Of a DNA stretch of 58,493 nt, positions 41,787 through 49,808 are shown piece after piece. The DNA lies in contig NZ_JALPNU010000025.1 in the NCBI RefSeq assembly GCF_030851345.1, positions 1 through 58,493 of the forward strand. Reading direction: 5' to 3'. A program made the position numbers and the translations under genes. The notes beneath the pieces are model-generated. The model searched no databases. It saw only the letters and a program-made list of their open reading frames with translations, and was not told the origin of the DNA. This DNA comes from Marinifilum sp. D714. GTDB lineage: Bacteria > Bacteroidota > Bacteroidia > Bacteroidales > Marinifilaceae. The stretch's first letter is position 1; every line of letters begins with the position of its first letter.

Positions 41787-42590
41787 TTAATTCAGTTTGG
41801 CTCCGCACTCGCTGCAATATTTTGCATCATGATTATGTCCTTCCGACAAACATTCAGGACAAACCTGGGTCGAGGTTTCTTTGGCACTGTGCTTGGTAAG
41901 CTCGGCTGTTACAATCCCTGTTGGAACCGCAATAATTGCGTAACCAATAATCATTACCATACTGGCTAAAAACTGTCCTAGTGAAGTAACGGGCGAGATA
42001 TCACCATAGCCAACTGTGGTTAAGGTTACCACTGCCCAGTAAATTCCACGAGGAATACTTGTGAAGCCATGTTCAGCTCCTTCTACCAAATACATTACTG
42101 TACCAATAATGATGACCAATGTCAATACACCAAATAGGAATACTGATATTTTATAGCGACTTTCTCTTAAAGCACGAATGATAACTGCACTTTCTTTCAA
42201 ATATCTATTTAGCTTTAAAATTCTGAAAATTCTAAGTAGTCGAAGAGCTCTAATTACCATTAAACCTTGCGTACCGGCAAAGAAAAGGGCCAAATAACTT
42301 GGTAGTACGGCTAATAGATCAATAACTCCATAAAAGCTAAAAATATATTTTCGCGGATGTCTTACAATCCAAATTCTTAGAATATACTCCAAACTAAAAA
42401 TAATTGTAATGATCCATTCTGCGATTTTTAAAAAATCATGATACTTGTTTTCGATGGAAGGAACACTCTCCAACATTACGAACAGAATGCTAAGAAGAAT
42501 AACAATGAGCAAGGCAAGATCAAAAAACTTTCCTATTCTGGTATCGGCCTCAAAAATTACTTCGTAAAGTCTCTGTTTTATTGGTAGCAT
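41787..42590 (-). CDS. Voltage-gated K+ channel (Kv-type, 6TM) with C-terminal zinc ribbon
   Basis: 267 aa. Six transmembrane helices and a re-entrant loop with the selectivity filter TVGYGDIS. S4 has regularly spaced basic residues (RALRLLRIFRILKLNRYL), so the channel is likely voltage-sensing. The N-terminus is short. The C-terminal ~20 residues hold CPEC...CSEC, two CxxC knuckles of a zinc-ribbon-like module after the S6 helix. It moves K+ through the inner membrane. Met at 42590 is used as start. Confidence 0.92.
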   Translation of the reverse strand: MLPIKQRLYEVIFEADTRIGKFFDLALLIVILLSILFVMLESVPSIENKYHDFLKIAEWIITIIFSLEYILRIWIVRHPRKYIFSFYGVIDLLAVLPSYLALFFAGTQGLMVIRALRLLRIFRILKLNRYLKESAVIIRALRESRYKISVFLFGVLTLVIIIGTVMYLVEGAEHGFTSIPRGIYWAVVTLTTVGYGDISPVTSLGQFLASMVMIIGYAIIAVPTGIVTAELTKHSAKETSTQVCPECLSEGHNHDAKYCSECGAKLN

Positions 42591-42687
42591 GTATTAAACT
42601 TTGATTAATTAGTAAACTTAGAAATAAAACTGGAAAAGTCCATTTTTAATTTATAACGCATTATTCTTAATTATTCGTTGCGTTTCG

Positions 42688-42695
42688 TATTTTTG
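42688..42695 (+). promoter_or_regulatory. Candidate -7 box for gmhA
   Basis: TATTTTTG matches TAnnTTTG exactly, 17 bp before the gmhA start; the -33 match is weak. Confidence 0.4.
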
Positions 42696-42711
42696 ATAAA
42701 AATTTAAAAAC

Positions 42712-43287
42712 ATGATCATAAACGATATAAAACAAAGTTTTCTTGATGCTCAAGCCGTTTTAAATGAGTTTTTGGCAAACGAAGAGAACTTTAAAGCCAT
42801 CGAAAAAGCTGGAGAAGCGATGGCCGAATCAATTAAAAATGGAGGAAAAGTAATTTCTTGCGGAAATGGTGGATCAATGTGTGATGCCATGCATTTTGCT
42901 GAAGAATTAACTGGTCGATTTCGTGATAATCGTCCGGGAATGGCAGCTGTTGCAATCTCCGATCCTAGCCATATTACCTGTGTTGGTAACGATTATGGTT
43001 TCGATTACATTTTTTCCAGATATGTTGAAGGCATGGGACAAAAAGGGGATGTTTTTCTTGGAATTAGCACATCAGGAAATTCCGCTAATGTGATGAATGC
43101 GATTAAATCCGCCAAAGCAAAAGGGATGACTGTAGTTGGATTAACAGGAAAAACAGGAGGCCAAATGGCTGAAATGTGTGATGTAGAAATTCGAGTTCCC
43201 TGGAAAGCATACTCTGATAGAGTACAGGAAATTCACATCAAAGTAATTCATTGTTTGATTCAGTACATTGAAGCAAAGATGAAGTAA
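42712..43287 (+). CDS. gmhA: D-sedoheptulose-7-phosphate isomerase GmhA
   Basis: 191 aa, the usual GmhA size. SIS-domain motifs: [57 protein letters not shown] and the C-terminal [16 protein letters not shown] (metal-linked His and helix). It converts sedoheptulose-7-P to D-glycero-D-manno-heptose-7-P, the first step of ADP-heptose synthesis for the LPS inner core. Terminator follows. Confidence 0.95.
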   Translation: MIINDIKQSFLDAQAVLNEFLANEENFKAIEKAGEAMAESIKNGGKVISCGNGGSMCDAMHFAEELTGRFRDNRPGMAAVAISDPSHITCVGNDYGFDYIFSRYVEGMGQKGDVFLGISTSGNSANVMNAIKSAKAKGMTVVGLTGKTGGQMAEMCDVEIRVPWKAYSDRVQEIHIKVIHCLIQYIEAKMK

Positions 43288-43309
43288 AGAGTAAAATCAA
43301 ATAATATTT

Positions 43310-43343
43310 AAAGCTGTATCAGATTTCTGTTGCAGCTTTTTTT
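43310..43343 (+). terminator. Rho-independent terminator of gmhA
   Basis: AAAGCTG (43310-43316) and CAGCTTT (43333-43339) form a stem followed by a T-run. Confidence 0.75.
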
Positions 43344-43474
43344 GTTGAAATAATTTAGACAAAGATATTATATGATATTTACAGATTAAGATATTAATTA
43401 GGATTATGTTTTGATGACTTGCGGTTTATTGTTATATTCATAGAATCATTCTGTTTGTATAAGAATATAGACCT

Positions 43475-45013
43475 ATGCTTGTTAAGACTTATGGAAGTGC
43501 CGTATATGGCATTCATGCAACGACTATTACAATTGAAGTAAATGTTTTCCCAGGTGTGCGATTTTCTTTGGTTGGTTTACCTGATAATGCTGTTAAAGAA
43601 AGTCAGCAGCGAATTGATTCAGCTTTGCGCGAAGTAGGCTACAAAATTCCAGGAAAAAAAATTATTATCAATATGGCTCCTGCCGATATTCGTAAAGAAG
43701 GATCGGCTTACGATTTACCCCTTGCCATTGGAATTTTAACGGCAACCGAGCAGATAGCCTGTGACAAGTTGGAAAAGTTTGTGATTATGGGCGAATTGTC
43801 GCTCGATGGAAGCTTGGTACCCATAAAAGGTGTGCTACCTATGGCAATTCAGGCGAGAGAGGAAGGATTCGAAGGCTTAATTCTCCCAAAAGCAAATGCT
43901 AGAGAAGCGGCCGTTGTAAACAAGTTGAAAATATACGGAGCCGATAACATCAGCGAAGTCATTGGATTTTTAAAAGGAGATACAGAAATTCAACCTACCC
44001 AGGTAGATACTAGAGCAGAGTTTTACGCCCACCTGAATAAGTTTCCTCACGATTTTGCCGATGTAAAAGGGCAGGAGAATGTGAAAAGAGCTTTGGAGAT
44101 TGCAGCAGCAGGAGGTCACAACATCATCATGATTGGCCCGCCGGGAGCAGGAAAAACCATGCTGGCAAAACGAATTCCAGGCATTCTCCCTCCGCTTAGT
44201 TTGCAGGAAGCCTTGGAAACAACCAAGATACATTCTGTAGCAGGAACTTTAGAGAAAGACAGCTCCTTAATGACACAGCGTCCGTTCCGGGCTCCTCACC
44301 ACACAATCTCGGATGTTGCGCTTGTAGGTGGTGGAACTTATCCGCAACCCGGAGAAATTTCTTTATCTCACAATGGCGTGTTGTTTTTAGATGAGTTGCC
44401 CGAGTTTAAGCGAACCGTTTTAGAGGTAATGCGTCAACCTTTAGAGGATAGAACCATAACCATATCCCGAGCCAAGTTCACGGTAGATTACCCGGCAAGC
44501 ACCATGTTGATTTCTTCCATGAATCCATGTCCTTGTGGATATTACAATCATCCGGAGAAGGATTGTTTGTGTGCACCTGGAATGGTACAAAAATACCTGA
44601 GTAAAATTAGTGGCCCATTGTTGGATAGGATTGATATTCACATCGAAGTAGTGCCTGTTACTTTCGACAAGATATCGGATACCCAATTATCGGAAAAAAG
44701 TGAGGTGGTAAGAGCAAGGGTAGAGCAAGCCCGACAAATTCAGGAAGAGAGATTTAAAGAAGAGGAGGGGATGCACTGCAATGCGCAAATGAGTTCCAAA
44801 CTGCTGCGTAAATATTGCCAGCCTGATGAGGCAGGTAATCAATTGCTAAAAACCGCCATGGAAAAAGTAGGACTATCCGCCCGTGCTTACGACAGAATCC
44901 TGAAAGTTTCGAGAACCATAGCCGACTTGGCAGGCTCGGAAAACATAGAAAGCGACCATTTGGCCGAGGCTATTCAGTACCGAAGTTTAGACCGAGATGG
45001 TTGGGGTGGGTGA
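43475..45013 (+). CDS. yifB: YifB/ComM-family AAA+ ATPase (Mg-chelatase-like)
   Basis: 512 aa. Lon-protease-like S5 domain ~1-170 (FPGVRFSLVGLPDNAVKESQQRI, in parts). Walker A at ~225 (GPPGAGKTMLAKRI), Walker B GVLFLDELPEF, sensor with ISSMNPCPCGYY, a zinc-type Cys motif CPCG...CLC, and Arg finger DRIDIH. ComM helicases of this family help branch migration during natural transformation and homologous recombination. Standard length. No dprA gene adjacent. Confidence 0.93.
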   Translation: MLVKTYGSAVYGIHATTITIEVNVFPGVRFSLVGLPDNAVKESQQRIDSALREVGYKIPGKKIIINMAPADIRKEGSAYDLPLAIGILTATEQIACDKLEKFVIMGELSLDGSLVPIKGVLPMAIQAREEGFEGLILPKANAREAAVVNKLKIYGADNISEVIGFLKGDTEIQPTQVDTRAEFYAHLNKFPHDFADVKGQENVKRALEIAAAGGHNIIMIGPPGAGKTMLAKRIPGILPPLSLQEALETTKIHSVAGTLEKDSSLMTQRPFRAPHHTISDVALVGGGTYPQPGEISLSHNGVLFLDELPEFKRTVLEVMRQPLEDRTITISRAKFTVDYPASTMLISSMNPCPCGYYNHPEKDCLCAPGMVQKYLSKISGPLLDRIDIHIEVVPVTFDKISDTQLSEKSEVVRARVEQARQIQEERFKEEEGMHCNAQMSSKLLRKYCQPDEAGNQLLKTAMEKVGLSARAYDRILKVSRTIADLAGSENIESDHLAEAIQYRSLDRDGWGG

Positions 45014-45643
45014 CAATTGGCAATTTACAATTAGTAATGAATAATGAGGGTCTCATTTTTGTATTCGGCAATTTGCAAAACGTCTCAAGATGCTAAGCGA
45101 GTAAGCTACAATATGGAGTTTTCCCTTCTAGGGAAAATGTCTACAGACAAAAGGGTGAAGAAAAGATAAAATTAGTATAAAGCACCTCTCAGGATGTAGC
45201 CATCCCCCCTAAAAAGGAAGAATTTTGAGATTAGACTATTACATATTTTATACGGCTCTTATTATTTTCTTAATCAAAGTGTTTAGATATAACAAAACCA
45301 TTGAGACCTCCACTTAAAGTGGAAGCCTCAAAACTTTAATTTATCCTGAGGGGCTCACTTCATGTGAGGCTCTCATTGGTCCATAGTAGAAAATAAGTTT
45401 AGTATTTTGATGATGATTGGAGAGTAAATTTCCAAATGCTTGGTTGCAGAAAAATTTAAAAGACTCTGAAGTACTTTGACACAAATGGCAACACAACTTT
45501 TGACGGAAAACACTCAATTTTCATGATTTAACAGAAAAGAAAAAGACTTCTGGGTAGATTTTTATATGGTTTTACTACATTTGTTTATACCAAATGAATA
45601 AAGTTCGTTGTGCCAAAACGAAACTTACAAAGAAACACTTACT
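45014..45643. other. Intergenic region rich in palindromic debris
   Basis: No gene is seen. It holds the hairpin TTTTCCC-ttcta-GGGAAAA (45119-45137), the palindrome TCCACTT-a-AAGTGGA (45309-45323) and an imperfect GGCTCAC/GTGAGGC hairpin (45352-45370). These look like decayed intergenic repeats. The ppa promoter lies at the end. Confidence 0.6.
45576..45583 (+). promoter_or_regulatory. Putative -7 box for ppa
   Basis: TACATTTG is an exact TAnnTTTG match, 61 bp before the ATG at 45644. Confidence 0.5.
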
Positions 45644-46315
45644 ATGGGAAACAAATTAAACGATCCGATTGCAAGACTAATGGGCTTGCGATACAAATCA
45701 CATCCATGGCATGGATTGGATATCGGAGATAATGCACCAGAATCGGTAATGGCATTTATCGAGATGGTTCCAACTGATACAGTTAAATATGAGGTAGATA
45801 AGGTAAGCGGATATCTTAAAATTGATCGTCCACAGAAGTACTCGAATGTAATTCCTGCCTTATACGGATTTTTACCACAAACCTATTGTGGCGATTCTGT
45901 TGGAGAATATTGTAGCGAACAGTCGGGAAAGCCTGGAATTAAAGGGGATGCCGATCCGTTAGATATTTGTATTTTGACAGAGAAATCGATCTCGCACGGA
46001 GATATTATTGCAGAAGTTCGTCCGATTGGTGGATTTAGAATGATTGATGGCAACGAGGCGGATGATAAAATTATTGCGGTTTTGATTAACGATGCTACTT
46101 ATGGCGAATTTACTGATATCAAGTGCATGCCCGATGTAATTGTTGACCGTTTGAAACACTACTTTTTAACCTATAAGGATATGCCAGGTTTGGATCGTCA
46201 GGCAGAAATTACACATACTTATGGTGTGGATGAGGCTCACGAGGTAATCAGTAGATCAATGAACGATTACAAAACCAAGTTCGAGAATTTGGAAGACATT
46301 TTGAAACACGTTTGA
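45644..46315 (+). CDS. ppa: Inorganic pyrophosphatase
   Basis: 223 aa from ATG 45644 (MGNKLNDPIARLM); a TTG-started frame 12 codons longer is not supported by the promoter position or by family length. The family-I active-site signature DADPLDI is clear, with flanking PRPQ-type (IDRPQKYSNVIPALYGF) and YCGDSVGEY. It hydrolyses PPi to two Pi and drives nucleotide and polymer synthesis in the cytosol. Solitary. It is somewhat longer than the E. coli enzyme (~175 aa), as in the plant/Bacteroidota group. Terminator follows. Confidence 0.94.
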   Translation: MGNKLNDPIARLMGLRYKSHPWHGLDIGDNAPESVMAFIEMVPTDTVKYEVDKVSGYLKIDRPQKYSNVIPALYGFLPQTYCGDSVGEYCSEQSGKPGIKGDADPLDICILTEKSISHGDIIAEVRPIGGFRMIDGNEADDKIIAVLINDATYGEFTDIKCMPDVIVDRLKHYFLTYKDMPGLDRQAEITHTYGVDEAHEVISRSMNDYKTKFENLEDILKHV

Positions 46316-46359
46316 TCAGTGAATAGTTAGCAGTTAACAGTGATCAATTAATGATATTG

Positions 46360-46396
46360 AAGCGATAGCCTTTGGGTTGTCGCTTTTTTATTTTTC
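46360..46396 (+). terminator. Rho-independent terminator of ppa
   Basis: AAGCGATAGCC pairs with GGGTTGTCGCTT (one mismatch/bulge), followed by TTTTTTATTTTT. Confidence 0.8.
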
Positions 46397-46602
46397 GTAC
46401 TCTGATTGCATATGATACTGATGATTTAGTATGTCATTCTTAGCATTTTTTGTCTCTATTTTTATAATCTGTGAAGTTCGTGCTTAGAAGAATGTTTTAG
46501 GTTCTAAATTAGAATCATTATAGAGAAAAACTTGCACAACTCGCAGAATTGTACGAGATTAAATATTCAATTAAATCTTCAATTAAATCTTAAAATAAAG
46601 AA

Positions 46603-47124
46603 ATGAATATTATACTTGAAACCGACCGACTTTACCTACGCGAAATACTTCCTGAAGACGATGAAAGAATGTTTGAAATGGATTCCGATCCTGAAGTTTA
46701 TAAGTTTTTGGGAAGAAAACCGATTAGAGACATCAACCAAAGCAGAAAGATGATTGAAAATATCATTCGCCAATACAAAGAAAATGGTATTGGTCGTTGG
46801 GCAATTATCGATAAGAAAACGCATGATTTTATGGGCTGGACAGGTTTTAAACTCGAAAAAGAAGAGTTGAACGGATACAGCAATTATTACGATTTGCGAT
46901 TTCGTTTGCTGCGCAAATATTGGGGCAAAGGCTACATTACCGAAGCAAGCAGGGCTGCCATTGAATATGCTTTCGAAAAGCTGGATATCAAAGAAATTTG
47001 CAGCATGACTTTGGTAAGCAACGAAAAATCCCAAAAAGTACTTGACAAATTAGGATTGAAATTGATAGATAAGTTCATGTATCAAGGCGATGAGATTACT
47101 TGGTACAAACGCATTAAACAATGA
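46603..47124 (+). CDS. GNAT-family N-acetyltransferase (RimJ/RimL-like)
   Basis: 173 aa. The N-terminal ETDRLYLREILPEDDERMFEMDSDPEVYKFLG (in parts) and the acetyl-CoA loop in the core (RKYWGKGYITEASRAAIEYAF; SMTLVSNEKSQKVLDKLGLK) are the RimJ/RimL pattern. It likely acetylates a small molecule or a protein N-terminus using acetyl-CoA; substrate unknown. No partner genes. Confidence 0.9.
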   Translation: MNIILETDRLYLREILPEDDERMFEMDSDPEVYKFLGRKPIRDINQSRKMIENIIRQYKENGIGRWAIIDKKTHDFMGWTGFKLEKEELNGYSNYYDLRFRLLRKYWGKGYITEASRAAIEYAFEKLDIKEICSMTLVSNEKSQKVLDKLGLKLIDKFMYQGDEITWYKRIKQ

Positions 47125-47161
47125 ACAAATAACAATGATCAATGTATAATGAAGAATTAGA

Positions 47162-47323
47162 ATGACTCAAAAGAAGTATCAGAATATTGTTGTTGAGAAA
47201 TCGTATCAATTTGCAATTAGAATTGTTAAACTTTGTCAGTATTTGAATAAAGATAATCAGGAGCTATTAAAGATACTGTATTCCATCATTAATAGCTCCA
47301 GACTTGTAAGTTCAACCAATTGA
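47162..47323 (+). pseudogene. Truncated four-helix-bundle (S23/IVS-type) gene
   Basis: A 53-codon frame begins MTQKKYQNIVVEKSYQFAIRIVKLCQYLNKD, which matches the N-terminal half of Bacteroidota four-helix-bundle proteins of about 115-120 aa (TIGR02436 type, from memory), with the usual EKSxxFAxRIVxLxxYL pattern. After KDNQELL the expected lasting helix (S-K-Q-L-L-R-S-G-T-S-I-G-A-N) is replaced and a TGA stop follows. It is most likely a relic. Confidence 0.65.
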
Positions 47324-47357
47324 TAATTCTTAATTAATCATTGTTAATTGAATAGGT

Positions 47358-49766
47358 TTATTCATAGCGAAGCGATTCCACAGGATTCCTTTTGGCTGCT
47401 CTCCACGATTGCCACGTGACTGTTATTAAGGCAATTCCCACGGTAATGATTCCTGCTAAAACAAAGATCCACCAGCTAATATCCGTTTTGTAAGCAAAGT
47501 TATTCAGCCATTTGTTCAAGATATAATAGGTAATGGGGCAGGCAATAACAAAAGCAAATGCAACCCATTTTATAAACTCACCATTCAACATATTTAAGAT
47601 TTCCTTTGTCTTAGCTCCATTAACTTTGCGTATCCCTATTTCTTTAATTCGCTTGTTAATGATTAAAATGGTTAAGCCAAATAGTCCTAAGGATGAAATG
47701 ATAATGGCTATAATCGCTGAGTAGGTTATAATTAAACTCCATCTTTCTTCGTTTTGATATCTTGCGTTTAACTGTTCATTCCAGAATTTGTAATCCAGTT
47801 CCTTGTTAGGCGCAACTTTATCCCATGTGTTTTTTATAAATTGAATGGTCTCAGCCTTCTTATCTGCTTTGTATTTTAGGAAAGCAAATTTACTTCTCTT
47901 GCCAAAATCAGCTCTTAAAATTAAAGCAAGAGGTTTAATTGTCTCTTTGGTAGAATCGAAATGAAAATCGTTAATAACTCCTATAATTCTACGTTGTTGT
48001 CCGTCTATAGAGATGGTTTTATTTACGATTTCACCTTCCGGATTGATGAAAGATGCTAGTTTTTGATTCACTATCACCGATTCAAAATTTGGAAGTTCGG
48101 GTTTAAAGTTTTCTCCTTGTATAATTTTAAGATTTAATGTTGAGATATAATTGTGATCCACATATAACAATCGAGCTTCAACATTTTCATCGTTAGAATT
48201 TTGAACATATCCCATTGATCTGCCACTCACATAATTTCGATCTGAAAAAGAATGAGAAGTAATTCCCGGATAAGCAAATATGTAATCACTTAAGGTTCGC
48301 TTTTCTTTTTCACTCAAATGATATACTCTAAGGTTAATTACATTATCAGAAGAAAATCCCAATTTTTTATTTTTCATGAATTGGGTTTGTTTTATTATTC
48401 CAATGCTTAATGCAATAAGAATAATAGACAAAGTGTATTGTAGCATGACAAAAGATTGAACCGGGCCAATTTTTTTATTTTGAATATCCCCTTTGGAGAT
48501 TGTTTGTTGTTTGTATTTTTTCTGTAGTTTAATTACTTGAATTAGACTAGTGATTAAAGTAATAAAAAGAATTGTTGTTACTAAAAACAAAAGGAAACCA
48601 GGTATGTTAATAAGTTCAAGATAGACCTCGTTTTGAGTTAATATTTTCATTACAGGCAATAACTCATACGTCAAAAGTATACCAAATGCAAAGGCAATAA
48701 GAGTAAGTATAATATTCTCGGTAAAGAATTGAGCAAATATATGCTTTGGTTTAGCACCCAGAGTCATTCTAATGCTAATATTGCTCACATTTCTTAAAGT
48801 TTGCCCCAAAGTGAGCATTATGAAATTACTACATGCAACAAATAATATAAAGAAGCCTACAGCAGATAAGATGTACAGGCTATTTTTATTGTTGTTTTTT
48901 TCGTAATCACTCTTCTTATCGTTTAGGTATATTTTTTTTAGTGGTAATGAAAATGGAACAAAACAATCACTGGTTTCAGCAAGGTATTTTTTCGATTGAT
49001 ATAATTTAATTGATTCCTGATAAAAGTCTACCACTGTTTTGTTTACCAATTCTTCAGCTATTTTTGCATTTTCGGTTCTGTCTATTTTATAGAATACTGA
49101 AGATTTTCCGAAGAAAGTATTTGACCATGGAAGTTTATCGTTGGCGTATTTATAAGGTATTAAACCAGTAAACTGAATACTTGAATTTTTTGGAGGATCC
49201 TCCATGATTCCTGAAATAACAAACGACTGATTTTCAATTTTTGGAAATTGAACCTGTAATCCAATTAATGAATCAATACGGCAAGAATGAATTGCTTGAA
49301 ATTTATTTGCCAGGCTTTGGGTAATCACAATCTCATTCGGATTTTGGAACAATCGATCACGATCTCCCAGGATTAATTTGAAGGTAAAAATCCTAAAAAA
49401 ATCTGGTTCGGTAAGGTAAATATTTTCTTCTAAATTGTGATTTTGAAATGTGATAGAAGGTCCGTGCGCCCCCCTAATTGCGGTGCACTTATCTATCTGA
49501 GGAATATTCTCTTTTATAATTTTTGATAACTGGTAATCGAGTAGCGAATCATCTTCTTTAATTCCATTTTCAAAGGTAAGTGTATAGTTAAGTTTGAAAA
49601 TTTTATTTCCCTCTACATGAAAATTATTGTAGTGAAATTCTTGCGTTAAATACAAGTATATTAGGAGAAGACAGGTAGATGCAACAGTAAAACCTACTAT
49701 CGAAATAATAGAATTTAATTTGTTCTTTAGAATATTTCGAAATGCATAATGTATGTTACTTTTCAT
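47358..49766 (-). CDS. FtsX/MacB-type ABC transporter permease (third of three)
   Basis: 802 aa. N-terminal transmembrane helix (~15-38), a large periplasmic MacB_PCD-like domain, FtsX helices at ~290-400, a second periplasmic segment (~430-680) and FtsX helices at ~680-800: eight transmembrane segments in total. It ends in TVTWQSWRAAKRNPVESLRYE, nearly identical to the other two permeases. Together with the ATPase at 54670 it should form an exporter or mechanotransmission complex acting on periplasmic or envelope substrates. It is last in the operon, 42 bp after the middle permease. Confidence 0.9.
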   Translation of the reverse strand: MKSNIHYAFRNILKNKLNSIISIVGFTVASTCLLLIYLYLTQEFHYNNFHVEGNKIFKLNYTLTFENGIKEDDSLLDYQLSKIIKENIPQIDKCTAIRGAHGPSITFQNHNLEENIYLTEPDFFRIFTFKLILGDRDRLFQNPNEIVITQSLANKFQAIHSCRIDSLIGLQVQFPKIENQSFVISGIMEDPPKNSSIQFTGLIPYKYANDKLPWSNTFFGKSSVFYKIDRTENAKIAEELVNKTVVDFYQESIKLYQSKKYLAETSDCFVPFSLPLKKIYLNDKKSDYEKNNNKNSLYILSAVGFFILFVACSNFIMLTLGQTLRNVSNISIRMTLGAKPKHIFAQFFTENIILTLIAFAFGILLTYELLPVMKILTQNEVYLELINIPGFLLFLVTTILFITLITSLIQVIKLQKKYKQQTISKGDIQNKKIGPVQSFVMLQYTLSIILIALSIGIIKQTQFMKNKKLGFSSDNVINLRVYHLSEKEKRTLSDYIFAYPGITSHSFSDRNYVSGRSMGYVQNSNDENVEARLLYVDHNYISTLNLKIIQGENFKPELPNFESVIVNQKLASFINPEGEIVNKTISIDGQQRRIIGVINDFHFDSTKETIKPLALILRADFGKRSKFAFLKYKADKKAETIQFIKNTWDKVAPNKELDYKFWNEQLNARYQNEERWSLIITYSAIIAIIISSLGLFGLTILIINKRIKEIGIRKVNGAKTKEILNMLNGEFIKWVAFAFVIACPITYYILNKWLNNFAYKTDISWWIFVLAGIITVGIALITVTWQSWRAAKRNPVESLRYE

Positions 49767-49808
49767 ATTCGAGGGATTTTTAAATGATTAATTAATAGTG
49801 AGTTTCCG

